Source: Sinohyriopsis cumingii (taxonomy: Eukaryota; Mollusca; Bivalvia; Unionida; Unionidae). From it: a stretch of 64,000 nt of DNA. This document shows, one piece after another, positions 32,531 to 43,214 of the stretch. The stretch is taken from the NCBI GenBank assembly GCA_028554795.2, contig CM068824.1:156969789-157033788 (forward strand), written 5' to 3'. Below the pieces are notes generated by a model, which did no database searches, was not told where the DNA came from, and saw only the letters and a list, made by a program, of their open reading frames with translations. The first letter of the stretch is position 1, and every line of letters starts with the position of its first letter. The position numbers and the translations under genes were made by a program.

Positions 32531-34800
32531 AAAATCCAATATGGAAGGTGATGACGTCTGTAATAACCTAAGAAGTGCAGATCGGTCAACAGTCTCTCGT
32601 TGAACCACATACATTAGTATTCCAGTTTTTTATAATTCAGTATAATTTCCAGTAAATGTCTTTGTCCACGAATTGTGAGAACACTTTTGTATTTCCAGAG
32701 AAAATAATCACTTGAATTCAATAATTTGAAGAAAATAAAAATTCAGCCCAAACTGGTCACAACATAATACAACTTAACGTATCAGATATTAAAGCACGAC
32801 TAACATTCCATTATCATAACATCAGTTATTAGACTAACTAAAACGCAAAACAGATTCCCGGATCGTGGCCAAGAGTTCAATCTTCTGGAAAAAATATGTT
32901 TGTTATATGATAAATATCACGTAGTCCAGGTATGACCTTGACTCAACCTAACGATTCTAACTCTGAGAAAGATATAAAAAAATAAAATCTTGTTTACCAA
33001 AACTGTCACTAATTTTGGAACAAGGTCAAGAACTAGATACAATGTTTCTGTTATGGGCAATGTCAAATCCAGTAAACAATGTTACCTTATAAAAGCATGT
33101 AATGTAATAAAATTTTAGAACTAACAGACAAACAATTATATTAAATATACATGACAATCACTGCCACCGCCTTTAGGAGGTATGTCAAGCTGCCTTAACC
33201 ACAAAAGATGGCCTTTGAAAAGTATGCAAATCAGCAAAAATATATGTCTTTATCATAGCCCATTAATCCTGGCATAAGTAGTACATTGGCTAGATTACCC
33301 CTTCGGACCATTACTCTACCTGAAATGAAGGTCAATTGATTCATCGGTCTGGAAACCATTGGCATCTACTCTACTCAAATACCAGAACACGCGCCTCGAA
33401 CGATACGCGACGCGACGCAACCCACAATAAACGGGTTGCTTCAGCTAAGTAGTCATTTGTGAGTACAAATCTGGCCTGTTCCATGACAAAGAAGAAAACT
33501 AAACTAAACAATACCAAAGGAAAATAACAAATAACAAGTAATAACTGTATGTCGAGAAATATGATATATTTTAAGAATGAGGCAATATGACGATCTGAGA
33601 TGTGCTTCTAGCGATTATCACATTAGTAGCATGTTGTCTGAGGTGGCCGAGTTATTCTGCGAGGATATTCTGCTTCATATGGAGCCATTTACAGTATTTC
33701 ATTATTCGCTTCTAGTTCTACATATTGGATAATTGCCACGAGGAGAAACTAAGATAACGTCCTTAGAATATGAAGGATAGTGATGAGCCCGTGTACGTGA
33801 CATGTCAGCAGGATAGTGGTCATACAGTGCCAATTAGAGGTTTTAAAAAATAACCGGCACTTTTAAAAGAGGTGATCTTGATATTAGCGAATGTTTGGTG
33901 TGCTGGTGGCGGGTCTGGAAAACACAAGATAAAAACATATCATACCTCGCTCTTATTATTTTGCATTACTTTTATGCACAATATCATTTTAATGACTTTA
34001 GACAAATATTTGTAAGGATACTTTCTTTGAAAAACACTTGTATTCTTAAAGAGTACAAATGTTCTACATAAGCTCTCATTTAAAATAGTATTTTCAGGTG
34101 CATAGACGTAGATAATAATTTTATCAACTTTATGTCGTTCCGCAATCATGTTCAAGATAAAAAGTTCATGGGTAGTGGCACTTTCGTATCAGTATGGTAC
34201 AGAAATATGTCTAGGTGACCGTTATCTGTGTACGATTCTTAGCTAGTCACTTTGTTATCACATGTCTGAAGAGCATGCATGAGGCAATTGAGTGTTCGAA
34301 ATGGTCGGCTTGTTGATAGCATTGTTAACTGTAAAAAGAAACTTTATCAAGTGAAGAAGAAAAAAGAAAACAATACAATATGCATTTTATGTTAGGCTTT
34401 TAAGCGGTTATGTTTTATAAGTCAGTGTCTATTGCTGACAACACAAACACGTTATGAAAGATAAAATATTAGAGTATTACCAAGATGTAGATAAAGGGTT
34501 CATATCGAAAGATTTTGCCAAACTTAGCACTAATTAGATCCACATGAACTAAACACTGTACTCGGGACAATTCTGTACCATTATACTAGCAGCAGAGAAC
34601 CCACCTCATTTTATAAGCGTTATTTTGTTAAACTAAGGCTTATACAAAAATGAAAAACAAAATACGCTGATAACGTGAAACTGAGGCTTCTAACTTTCCG
34701 AGAGTCTCCCTGGGGGCCAGCTTCCTGTTACTTTTTTTTCGCGCCGTCGTTTTCGAAAAACATATCGTACGTTTTACTACGTTGACGCCTTATCGAGGTC
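32531..34800. other. Non-coding stretch, 2.3 kb
   Basis: No domain-bearing frame. A CpG-containing patch (cgatacgcgacgcgacgcaa) lies near 33,400, unusual for this AT-rich region. A 71-residue minus-strand frame at 33,940-34,155 is unsupported. The last ~100 bases, including a T run at about 34,731, lead into the ATPase relic and may contain the left end of the Polinton-like element, but no terminal inverted repeat was recognised. Confidence 0.45.
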
Positions 34801-34815
34801 ACGCCCTCTCTGTTG

Positions 34816-35479
34816 CTATCCAAAGATGTTATCAAGACCTATACGATATCGTGATCGTGGGTCATGTAAGTCTATTGTTATAAATCTATGCGGGGTTGAC
34901 TGAGCCTGACTAAATAAATTTCTAAACTTAATTATGTCCATATCACCAATGCACCAAGTCCGATGAATATTTTGTAACGTGTATGTATCAACTCCGTTAA
35001 ATACAGCAAGAATATTACAGTTATCCCCAATTAATTTAGGTATATGTGTATACCGCTGAGTACATAAAATCACATCGGCGTTTTTATGGCTTCCTCGGGA
35101 AAATATTCTAGCAGGATTTTCATGTTTGTCTAGCATTATGTTGTCGTATGCAACTAAATTGTTAATTACCCCTGTCAAGGTCATCTACGGTGAGGGCATC
35201 ATTGATGTCAGTGATAAATTCAATGACGTTTTCGTCTTTAATTATTTTCGCGCGCTCGTTAAAATCCTTAATCAGATCGTAACATTGTTGATCATCAGCT
35301 GACGGAGCTATCACATACAGTTTATTCCATTTCATCTATCTCATTATCAAATTAAGCAGTAGTTACGTTTTACCAGAATAAGACGGTCCTATAATAATCA
35401 TTCGAATAAAATTTGGCAAGATTGGATGAAGCTTGATCGGTTCGCGCTTTCTTGTTGTCGAGAAATCAATTACATTCAT
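34816..35479 (-). pseudogene. Packaging ATPase (FtsK/HerA superfamily), Polinton-like, broken
   Basis: Read on the minus strand from ATG 35,479 (MNVIDFSTT). The first segment ends in MIIIGPSYSGKT, a Walker A (GxxxxGKT) P-loop at about 35,365-35,400. After a frame break, KWNKLYVIAPSADDQQCYDL and TVDDLDRGN follow. The last segment (35,184-34,816) begins near a Walker B-like hydrophobic stretch (NNLVAYDNIMLD) and holds RGSHKNADVILCTQRYTHIP, the sensor/arginine-finger-like region seen in viral genome-packaging ATPases. About 220 codons, near the usual 220-250. At least two frameshifts or stops. In Polintons/adintoviruses this enzyme pumps DNA into the capsid. It is divergent from the PLA2-like gene about 0.2 kb away. 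Confidence 0.75.
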
Positions 35480-35680
35480 GTTGTAGAAATATAATAAATA
35501 ATATAGATTTATATTGTGTGAAATGCAGGGCGCGTACTCCCACAAGTTGACTAACAACTATTACAACAAAAAATAACAGATCAGCAGTTACAGATAAGTG
35601 TGTACAACGTGGTACAAATAAATTTAAAATTATTTAGAATCCAAACAATATAAAAAAGAGGAGGTGATATTGCCGCCTAG

Positions 35681-36022
35681 TTAACGAAGTTACCAGGTAC
35701 ACCATTGGCGAAATATCCAGGGGAAAAACGTCTCCCATGGTATATTTACTGTGTTCCTGGTATTCGACTTGATATCGGACTTGACAGCCAAGATCAACCA
35801 AAACCCGGTGAGTATCCAATAAATGCTATTGATAAAGCGTGTCAAGCTCATGATGTAGCTTATAAAAGTAAAAACCTACAAGATAGACATATTGCAGATG
35901 TAAAATTAATTCATGCGCTAAATTCCATAAAAAATAAATCTAAATCTTTCAAAGAATCATTAGCTAATTGGTTGGTGAAATCTGCGATGAAAAGTAAGCT
36001 TGTATTGGGAGCTGTTAATTAA
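35681..36022 (+). CDS. Phospholipase A2-like protein, Polinton-associated
   Basis: The frame is open from just after a tag at 35,678-35,680 to taa at 36,020-36,022. No ATG precedes the domain, so the start is unknown or lost. It reads LPWYIYCVPGIRLD (the calcium-loop region, YCxPG), then DKACQAHDVAYKSKNLQDRH, containing the HDxxY signature in which His and Asp form the catalytic pair of secreted/parvovirus-type PLA2. A basic tail ends SAMKSKLVLGAVN. About 105-113 codons without a stop, one of the few unbroken frames in this element. In viruses this domain breaches endosomal membrane during entry; that role here is inference. A lone VPG for GPG change in the loop is noted. It lies between the ATPase (opposite strand) and the integrase (same strand, 20 bases on). 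Confidence 0.72.
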   Translation, partial: LTKLPGTPLAKYPGEKRLPWYIYCVPGIRLDIGLDSQDQPKPGEYPINAIDKACQAHDVAYKSKNLQDRHIADVKLIHALNSIKNKSKSFKESLANWLVKSAMKSKLVLGAVN

Positions 36023-36041
36023 TCAGCCGATTATTATTATA

Positions 36042-36581
36042 ATGGAGTCGATTTATTATAGCCCAAGAGGATATTGGAAAGTAGAACACCAATTAGTAAA
36101 CTCGCTGAAGCAGCAGGTGTCGAACGTTATACTGCTGAAAAATGGTTAGCAGGACAGTCAATATGACAAATTTTATCTACCACCACCTAAAACAATTCAC
36201 TGCGCACATTTTGATGTTAGCGTCCCTAATGAAATTCATTAGGCTGATATTTTATTTTTACCACATGATACTATTAAAATTGGAAGACGACGTGTAACAT
36301 ACAAATACGCGTTAACTGTCGTTGATGTTGCAAGTAGATATAAAGCAGAGCCGTTATCAACAAAGACAGCAATTGAAGTAACTTCTGCGCTTGGATGCAT
36401 TTATAGACGTGGTGGTCTACGATGGTCACAGCTGCTACAAGTTGATCCTGGCAAAGAATTTCAGAGGGCAGTATCATCGCTGATGAAGCAACATCACGTC
36501 AAAATACGACGAGGACATACTGCAATTCATGGCGATCAGGCAATTGGAGTATTACGACACATACAATTTCCAGCGTTTTAA
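36042..36581 (+). pseudogene. DDE (rve-type) integrase, Polinton-like, broken
   Basis: Starts at ATG 36,042 with MESIYYSPRGYWK, the typical N-terminus of Polinton integrases. A shifted frame then gives ISKLAEAAGVERYTAEKWL (helix-turn-helix-like region), and another shift gives QYDKFYLPPPKTIHCAHFDV. The core reads ADILFLPHDTIKI (first catalytic Asp; the codon just before ADI is tag), YALTVVDVASRYK, and LLQVDPGKEFQRAVSS (second catalytic Asp). The third acidic residue is not found in the open frame, which ends at taa 36,579-36,581. Two or more frameshifts and one stop in about 540 bases, so it is inactive. It would have joined element DNA to host DNA. Confidence 0.85.
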
Positions 36582-36638
36582 GATCCTAGGGTAGACCTGC
36601 AGTCTACAGACTAGATTCAACTGCTCCTCGACGTGGAT

Positions 36639-39600
36639 TTACACATAAACAATTACAAGTAATTCCTGAAGACACACAATTACCACCGCGATCTCTTGGC
36701 TAGCACCTCTACGCCGATTACATTCAAGACAGGTCAGCATCACATTTTGGTGCGTATTACCAAGACTACTATCTTTTCTGTCCACGGTAAATTGCCTTGG
36801 ATCATTATTTGAATATCGCCACAACATTACTTTATTACAACTTGCACAATGATTATTCTGCTGATATTTTAGCGCTATGATAAGTTCAACATCGAAATCA
36901 AAGTCTCGTTTATTTTTTGTCGCTTTGTTTATAACCAGTTAGTTTTGTTTCTTACTATATCATTATCACTGTGACATTTATCGAACTTTTCTGTAGCGTC
37001 TATGACAATTCTCCTCAGCTTAGATATTCTTCTGACTAGAGACACTGCGAGATAAACAAGTTTGACCATTCGACACGATCATCGACAATCCAAACTCGTG
37101 TATCAGAGATGGTTAACCTTTGAGAGGAATGAATTGTCATTGCGTATCCCAGTGTCCATAGAGTTTTATTCGCGCTCAGCGCATCCTCAACAACACTGAC
37201 ATCAACCAAAACATCATTTAATACGAGATTATGTTTCTCAGTCTGTCCTGGTATTCAACGTCGATATTCTGTCATCGTGTATCAGCTGGTCTATAATGCA
37301 ATGGTACACATAGATCTGAAAAGTTTTATTTATGCAACTGAAATAACCGCTGTTGAAGTGTATCACGAACGATCTTTCTACTTGCTACTATCAAATCATT
37401 TGGTCTCCACGTTTGAAGAAATTCTTTCATAGACGTTTCTGAAATTATTTTACGCATTATTTCACATTGAATTTTATTCGGTTGTATTCTGATTAAGTTT
37501 TTAAACTCCCTTAATTCTACATCAAGAGATTTATGATCATCAGTTATTTCTTCATAATAATCTACAAAATTCTTCAGCCACCCGTGCGGAGATAACCCAA
37601 CAAACGGCGGTGGTTGACCACGATATCCGCACATTATCAGCTGTACTTTTCAATAACAGCCAATCGAGAAAAATTTTTAATGTATCTTTAGATATTATGT
37701 ATAGTTCATCCCAAATGATGATCTTTGGAATATATTTCTCTCCCATTTGATCAAGAGTCAATGTGTCTTCCTTCCATCGGAAGAAGCTCTGATAAGTACA
37801 CGATTGCACTCATCGTTCTCTCATGTCTCTTTCGGATCTGTGTATAGGTGTTAAAACAACCATATCATCTGAATTCTGTCGAAATAATTCAATAACTCGC
37901 GTTGTTTTGCCAGACACCCCCCGGTCCGTTTAGATAGACCGTCTTGTGTCTGGATACTGGATTATACACAGATACCGCAGACGATAATTCTGATATCTGA
38001 TTATTTTTGCAATAAGTATCTTTAATCGCAACATCTGCGGATTGAGAATAATTATATAACATTTCTTGTTTTATTCTCCATTCGCCCCGTGATGCATCAG
38101 TACTTGTAAATTGTGTCAGCAATTCTGTATATTTTCTTTTGATATAAAACGAATCCGTAGCAACTCTGACCGCGGTACAAGGAAACATATTTATCATCTA
38201 TAATAAATGTATAGAAACATAAGCGAGCGTTGAAGATCTTAAATGAGTAAACTGAGTTGACTCACTATCAATATAACCAGCAAATGTACATAATTGTGTT
38301 TCGTTCGACAAGTAAGCATTTCCTCGACTTACAAATATATCTCTCTTTGTTGTATCAGCAATTAGAAAATCATATTCAGCATCATCTAGAATTAAACGTG
38401 CATAATGTCGTTTATGATCACATGCCCCGTCTTGAGTAAATTTACCGATTATTTTCTACCGAGATCTTTTGTGGTTTTATCATCATCAGGTGGTGGCAAC
38501 CAATCTTGAGTCTGAGGTCTTTATGATGTAACTGCTGCACTTACAATCGACGATATTAATATTTTACAATCAAGCACATACCGCAAAAAACTATTGGTGC
38601 CCAGCGTTTTTCTGAAAAGTGTCTACCAAACCAAAGATAACAGATCGGATGAAGACCTTTAGCAAACTCGAATGATACAATGCGAGCGAATCCGGTCAGA
38701 GTAAAGCGGGTAGAGGTCCATTTATCGATACTCGTGTCATCTCGTGTGTTGGGTGTCCATATCTTTTAAAATATCCAGAACTATCTCCGTAACCAATAAA
38801 ACTTCACTGATAACACGCGTCCATATCAACCATATCAACGCGACCATATCAACCGAGATAACATCTTTGTAGTCATACTTAGTATTCCACAATCCACCGT
38901 GTCCATATTCACAGCAGCTTAGCTGTACGTCTTCGAGAAATTCAAATCGTGTTGGCTTCCACGTATTATTCTCTCTTGCAAAGTGAGCAGCGACTGATGG
39001 AACGGTGAAACTTTTATATTTAATTATTGCTCAGTCTTCTCTGTTGAAAACTTCCGCGCAAGATATTTCATTTCTTCTTGGATAGATTCTTTACGATATA
39101 TTTCGCCGTTAGGTCGTACAGATTGATCATATTTTTCATGATCTGACCTCTTCAATAGCTATACGGATACAGGATCGTTTTTACTTATTTCGTGTATAAA
39201 ATTAAACATGTTTCTCCCAGATTCTTTCTCCGGAAAAATCTTACGGTTGGATCTCGTGGAAATATTGTTACTGCACTAGTCCACGCGTGGGCGTTATGAT
39301 GAACGATATTTATTGGAGCTCCTCCTTTTCATAATGTTTCGAATCGTATAAAATCTCTTCTGTTATTGGCAATCTAGACGTTCACATAAGGATGTAAAAT
39401 AATTTTCTTTTCAACGTATATTATTGGGAATTTTATTGTTTTTTCTAACTTAGCGACATCATTTATTGTAGCGCCTGTGTCCTTAACCGATTCAGCCCAT
39501 TTGTTTATTTTTTCACGTCGTATATCCGTTAACCCATTTCCACGCATCGCGTTTGTAAAATGTTCGATTACTCGTTCGGCTACACAATTCAGTTTTAAAA

Positions 39601-40141
39601 ATCTCATTGGTGCTAGATCATTACTGTTGGGTTATCATTTAGCTGATAAATTCCATAAAAAACTTCTGTTATAGGATACGCTCGAGCATAATATGGTCTG
39701 CCAATACCATTCAACATTCCTGGCTTGGAATTTGTACTTAACACAGCGGTTTTTCCATTATGAAAAACAGGATCACGTTTGTCACGGATAATCCACTCAG
39801 CGGAATCTGTTTCTTCTAGCACAATACACTTTATTCTGAAAAATATCTTTGATCGTTGGGATAACCAATAATCTTTTTCGCCCGCTCATCGTTCATTGTA
39901 TCATCAATGGCTTTGTCGACGACTTTGTCATTGCGTATACTTTTGAATGCCGACCGCGTGTGAAACGCCCATCATCACGAAATTCTTTTTTAGCATTCCA
40001 AATATTATTGATCAGATTATTCGTCGGATCAACTAGAGCTCGCCTCCGCAAATCAGGAGTTCTTCTGTCAGGATCGAATCTGGATTCAGGAAACAAAGTT
40101 TTCCAAGGCTCGATTGTTGATAATCTCTTAAACTCTTCCAT
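36639..40141 (-). pseudogene. Protein-primed family B DNA polymerase fused to SF1 helicase and HNH-type zinc domain, broken
   Basis: Minus strand, start ATG 40,141 (MEEFKRLSTIEPWKTLFPES). In order: N-terminal region (40,141-39,374); TVPSVAAHFARENNTWKPTR and LEDVQLSCCEYGHGGLWNT leading to DVISVDM, polymerase motif A (about 38,860); YFKRYGHPTHEMTRVSI; RVATDSFYI, motif C (about 38,140-38,165). A helicase follows: a P-loop region VYLNGPGG then, one base shifted, SGKTT (about 37,905-37,935); IIIWDELYIISKDTLKIFLD, a Walker B-like box; CGYRGQPPPFVG (GDxxQ box with Asp replaced); YAMTIHSSQ and VYLAVSLVR (late SF1 motifs). The C-terminus holds NNHCASCNKV ... DPRQFTVDRKDSSLGNTHQN ... CLECNRRRG, an HNH-like zinc fold. 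About 1,165 codons with roughly ten breaks. It would have replicated the element from a protein primer. Confidence 0.78.
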
Positions 40142-40186
40142 ATTATATTTAAAACAAGCATTTAAATTACAAATATTATACATACA

Positions 40187-40420
40187 ATGTCTCAAACAAG
40201 GAATCAGTGCAAGTGGCTGATGATAGGGTCTTCAACCCCTTGTAACAAATTTTGCGTAAATGAATTCTGCGGACAACATTCGCAAAGTGTACGAAGAGGA
40301 AGTCTAGGTCCTAAACTCTGATTGCTGTGTGGTGTTAGAGTTAGAGGGAAAACGCAGTTGTGTGTGCAATGTGGTGGTAAAAGATATAGAGAACTTAAAC
40401 GATATTATGATAAAAAATAA
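40187..40420 (+). pseudogene. Small Cys-rich, zinc-ribbon-like protein
   Basis: A 78-codon frame from ATG 40,187 to taa 40,418-40,420 with one internal tga. Before the stop it reads CKWLMIGSSTPCNKFCVNEF followed by CGQH. After it, LLCGVRVRGKTQLCVQCGGK is followed by RYRELKRYYDKK. The CxxxC, CGxH and CxxC pairs suggest one or two zinc sites, with a basic tail. It is divergent from the polymerase gene, 45 bases from its start, so both would share a promoter region. Function unknown; small Cys-rich proteins are common neighbours in Polinton-type elements. Confidence 0.45.
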
Positions 40421-40528
40421 CAACCTGACTCTGTCAAGGACCTTGATAAAGTTATAAGAACCCTGAAGATTGTACAGATAGATTTGTAAAGACAAATTGT
40501 AATTTAGACAAATAATATTATATATGAA

Positions 40529-40987
40529 ATGGAATTAAAAAAATGTGTCACACATCCCATCATTAAAAATTATGAAACATCTTGTGATGGTGTAATCAGA
40601 AACTGTTGACTAAACAATCCAGTTGGTTTTGTTAATAATACCTCTGATTATCTAATGTTCAGTGCTAATGGAAAGAAAAAGTATTACAGTCACCGATTTA
40701 TGTACGAAAGTGTCTTGGGGTCTTCAGATTGACCATATTGACTCAGATCGCAAAAATAACTCTTTACCTGCAAGCTATCACACAGAGCGAAAATTCTGCA
40801 CGAGGAAATACCTGAAGATGTAAGACTATTTCAAAGAAGGCGGTTAAATCCATAAAAATAGAAACCGGTAAAGAAATAATATTTCAATTGATTGATGCAG
40901 CTGCCAGGTATTTCGGTATTCACTCGAGCGGGATACAAAAAGTTGCACGTAAAATATACAAATCAGCTTACTCAAAAGTTACAAACA
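40529..40987 (+). pseudogene. HNH endonuclease with NUMOD-type C-terminus, broken by frameshifts and a SINE
   Basis: From ATG 40,529 (MELKKCVTHPIIKNYETSCD) the frame gives YYSHRFMYESVLG. Another frame gives QIDHIDSDRKNNSL, the H-N-H core (IDHIDxDxxNN), and a third gives LQAITQSENSARGNT, the usual helix after it. Finally SKKAVKSIKIETGKEIIFQL and DAAARYFGIHSSGIQKVARK match the NUMOD1-type DNA-binding repeat of homing-type nucleases. Sequence similarity stops exactly where the inverted SINE begins (40,988). At least three frame changes. Such enzymes cut DNA; whether this one served the Polinton-like element or was a parasite of it cannot be told. Confidence 0.75.
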
Positions 40988-41228
40988 GTTGTTGTTGTTG
41001 TTGTAGGGTTTCAGCACACGATAGGCTATACATGGCGGCCAGTATTAATGGTGGAGGAAGAACCCGGAAAAACCCCGGAAAGAACCACCGACCCACGAGA
41101 AGCTACTGTCATGCTTTCTCACATGCCCATATTTGCTGAATCCGAGACTCGAACCCACGCAGATAGAGGTGAGATGGCAGTGATCCGTAACGGAGAGCGC
41201 TTTAGACCATTCGGTCACTCGGGGCCCC
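40988..41228 (-). mobile_element. tRNA-derived SINE, family A, copy 2 (inverted)
   Basis: On the minus strand the head reads gagtgaccgaatggtctaaa and gcgtgggttcgagtctcgg (A- and B-box), then the family A body, ending at an (AAC)n tail that appears here as ttgttgttgttgttg at 40,988. It interrupts the NUMOD part of the HNH gene, so it inserted after the Polinton-like element had arrived. No clear target duplication. Confidence 0.87.
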
Positions 41229-42000
41229 AGGTACACATTTTGTTATATCCCAATCTTATTAGATACGGACAACATCTTTGATAAAAAGAACGGAGATACC
41301 TCTGCCGCGGATATGCAATGTGGTTGATAGAGATATCGTGTTCCCTTGACACTATTGCTGATTTTATCATTGACTCTGTCAATGGAGATAAATTTCAGGA
41401 TATTTGTAAATAAATATTTTTTTGTGGTTAATTCCCTCTTCCGGAGTTTCTTGGGGAGGTATTCCAAAAAGTCACAGAATCTAATGTTTGAAAAAATCAT
41501 ATCGATTTTCAAAAGATTCGGTGCAACACAAAAGATAGACCCACACTACAATGTTAATTCAACAAACACGGAAGTAAATGACTACACTCTCAAGAGAGCG
41601 GTTGGCGTTGTATTTCAACGAAGTATCAGTTATCTCCGTTGATTTCTATCAGTTACTACTAGTAAAGGAAGATGTAATCTTTCATTAAGTATAAATGATG
41701 TTTTGTTTTCAGAAACAATATTCTCGTTTTACTGAATCCGTCGGATTTCCTGTTTCATCTATATTTTTTGCGAGTATAATTAAGAAAGAAAAATCAAAAT
41801 ACCAACATCAAACAAGTATTTATTAGTATCAGCTAGCTTATATATCATATAACCCATTTTATTTTTGGGGTTTTTCGATCGAAACTCAATAGACAAATAC
41901 ACCTTCCCACATGTCACCACGTGGTGTGGCCCTTTTGCACCCTCCCGGGGTTGATTTTGGGTGAGGGTGTGCCAAAAATCTATTGAGCATAGAGAATGGC
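41229..42000. other. Region right of the SINE, weak open frames only
   Basis: A plus-strand frame at 41,346-41,642 (98 codons, includes RYSKKSQNLMFEKIISIFKR) and a minus-strand one at 41,243-41,512 overlap. Neither has a recognisable domain. The plus frame could be a decayed continuation of the HNH transcript region. A caaaaatctattgagca/actcaatagac near-inverted pair flanks a cacgtggtg-containing segment at about 41,885-41,985. Confidence 0.35.
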
Positions 42001-42004
42001 CCCC

Positions 42005-42185
42005 GTGTATGTTGTGCCGTCCTTAGATACGATTTATGTATTGTGCCGTCCTTATTGTAAATACTGTAAATAGTATATGTATTGTGCCGTCCTTACTGTA
42101 AATACTGCAAATAATATATGTATTGTGTCGTCCTTACTGTAAATACTGTAGATGCTATATGTACTGTGCCGTCCTAAGTTTTACT
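42005..42185. repeat. 41-bp tandem repeat, four copies plus a partial
   Basis: tgtgccgtccttactgtaaa with tatatgtat linkers recurs at 42,042, 42,083, 42,124 and 42,165, exactly 41 bases apart, with a shorter unit at 42,013. Isolated gtgccatcctt and gtgccgtcctc words at about 42,250 and 42,308 show the motif extends in decayed form. It lies between the HNH gene and the minus-strand cluster of the Polinton-like element. Confidence 0.88.
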
Positions 42186-42445
42186 GTAAATATATCTTCC
42201 TGAGCCTGTTAGACTTTCATATGGCAATCTAGAGTTTTCACATGGATATAGTGCCATCCTTAGAATTAAGGTTTAGAATTAAGATTTAGAATTAAGATTT
42301 ATGAACTGTGCCGTCCTCCACTAAACACGCCCTCCTGAGCCTGCGAGACTGCTGTTTGACAATCTATGAGCTCACATGAGAGGTTGTGTTTTTTGCGCAC
42401 CTGAGCCTTCCAGTAAGTTGCTGGATTGGTCAGTTAGTTTGAAAT

Positions 42446-42808
42446 TTATTCTGATAATAGCGGATTATGACATCTTAGATAGACCGGATTGATTGGTTCT
42501 TGCACAATCAGATATCCAGGTGGGTCTTGTGGTGTAAAAATATATAAGATATATCCCTGCTGTGCCTGATTGGATATATCAGTATTTGTCTGATAACTTG
42601 CATCAATTGCATCACAAATAAGATTGACTGCGATCGTTGAGGTTATATTTACAATTCCCGGAGAAATATGACGGCCTTCACCGTATGGAATATTGTTGTA
42701 TCGGAGAATATTTGATGGCGGCGTTATTTTTCTAAATGTCTCAGACCTTTTCTTCGATGAGTTCCTGGAATCCTTAAACCCCGTCCCGTTGCTTTTCTTA
42801 AATGCCAT
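42446..42808 (-). CDS. Unbroken 120-residue protein of the Polinton-like element, function unknown
   Basis: From ATG 42,808 to the stop at 42,446 the frame is intact: MAFKKSNGTGFKDSRNSSKK (basic, Ser/Lys-rich N-terminus), TPPSNILRYNNIPYGEGRHI, then a mostly hydrophobic stretch TIAVNLICDAIDASYQTN and LYIFTPQDPPGYLIVQEPIN. No family recognised. The start overlaps the stop of the upstream minus-strand gene (atggcatttaa: the taa at 42,800-42,798 belongs to that gene), an arrangement typical of compact viral genomes. Lack of breaks among many broken neighbours is notable, but a 120-codon frame can survive by chance. A basic N-terminus with a beta-rich body would fit a minor virion protein; this is inference. 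Confidence 0.5.
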   Translation of the reverse strand: MAFKKSNGTGFKDSRNSSKKRSETFRKITPPSNILRYNNIPYGEGRHISPGIVNITSTIAVNLICDAIDASYQTNTDISNQAQQGYILYIFTPQDPPGYLIVQEPINPVYLRCHNPLLSE

Positions 42809-43113
42809 TTTCAGCGGTTCCAACAGCACCTAACGCGGCCGCCTTTGCAACGGCTGGAGCTGCAACGGCTATTAATGCTGGTATTGTCGCGAGAAGTGGA
42901 AATATACCACTGTCTTAACAGCATCTTTGATGGCGCCGGCGGTAAGGTCAAGTCGTACTCCAGTTCGGGATAGTTTTGGCCTTATTAAGATGTTTAAGTT
43001 GGCGGCCTGTGAATTATAGTTTATTTTGACCGCCTGTGATCTGATTGTGTTTTAGCGTTATTGCCGTTCCTGTTTTTGTAGTGATGCGGATTGTAGCTTT
43101 TTAATCTAACCAT
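42798..43113 (-). pseudogene. Ala-rich hydrophobic protein, probable minor virion/membrane-active protein
   Basis: Minus strand, possible start ATG 43,113 (MVRLKSYNPHHYKNRN, basic). A shifted frame gives AVKINYNSQAANLNILIRPK and RTGVRLDLTAGAIKDAVKTV. A second shift gives GIFPLLATIPALIAVAAPAV followed by AKAAALGAVGTAENGI and a stop at 42,800-42,798. The last block is a 30-residue Ala/Gly-rich hydrophobic or amphipathic segment, common in small capsid-associated, membrane-active proteins of adenovirus-like elements. At least two frame breaks. It overlaps the next gene by 11 bases. Confidence 0.45.
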
Positions 43114-43214
43114 GAGTCAGACTGACACTAACATGATGATAGGATGACAATTATAAAATACTCGTGTTTTTAAATCACCGCCTGTTACACATTTTCTACT
43201 GGTGCATCAACGAC

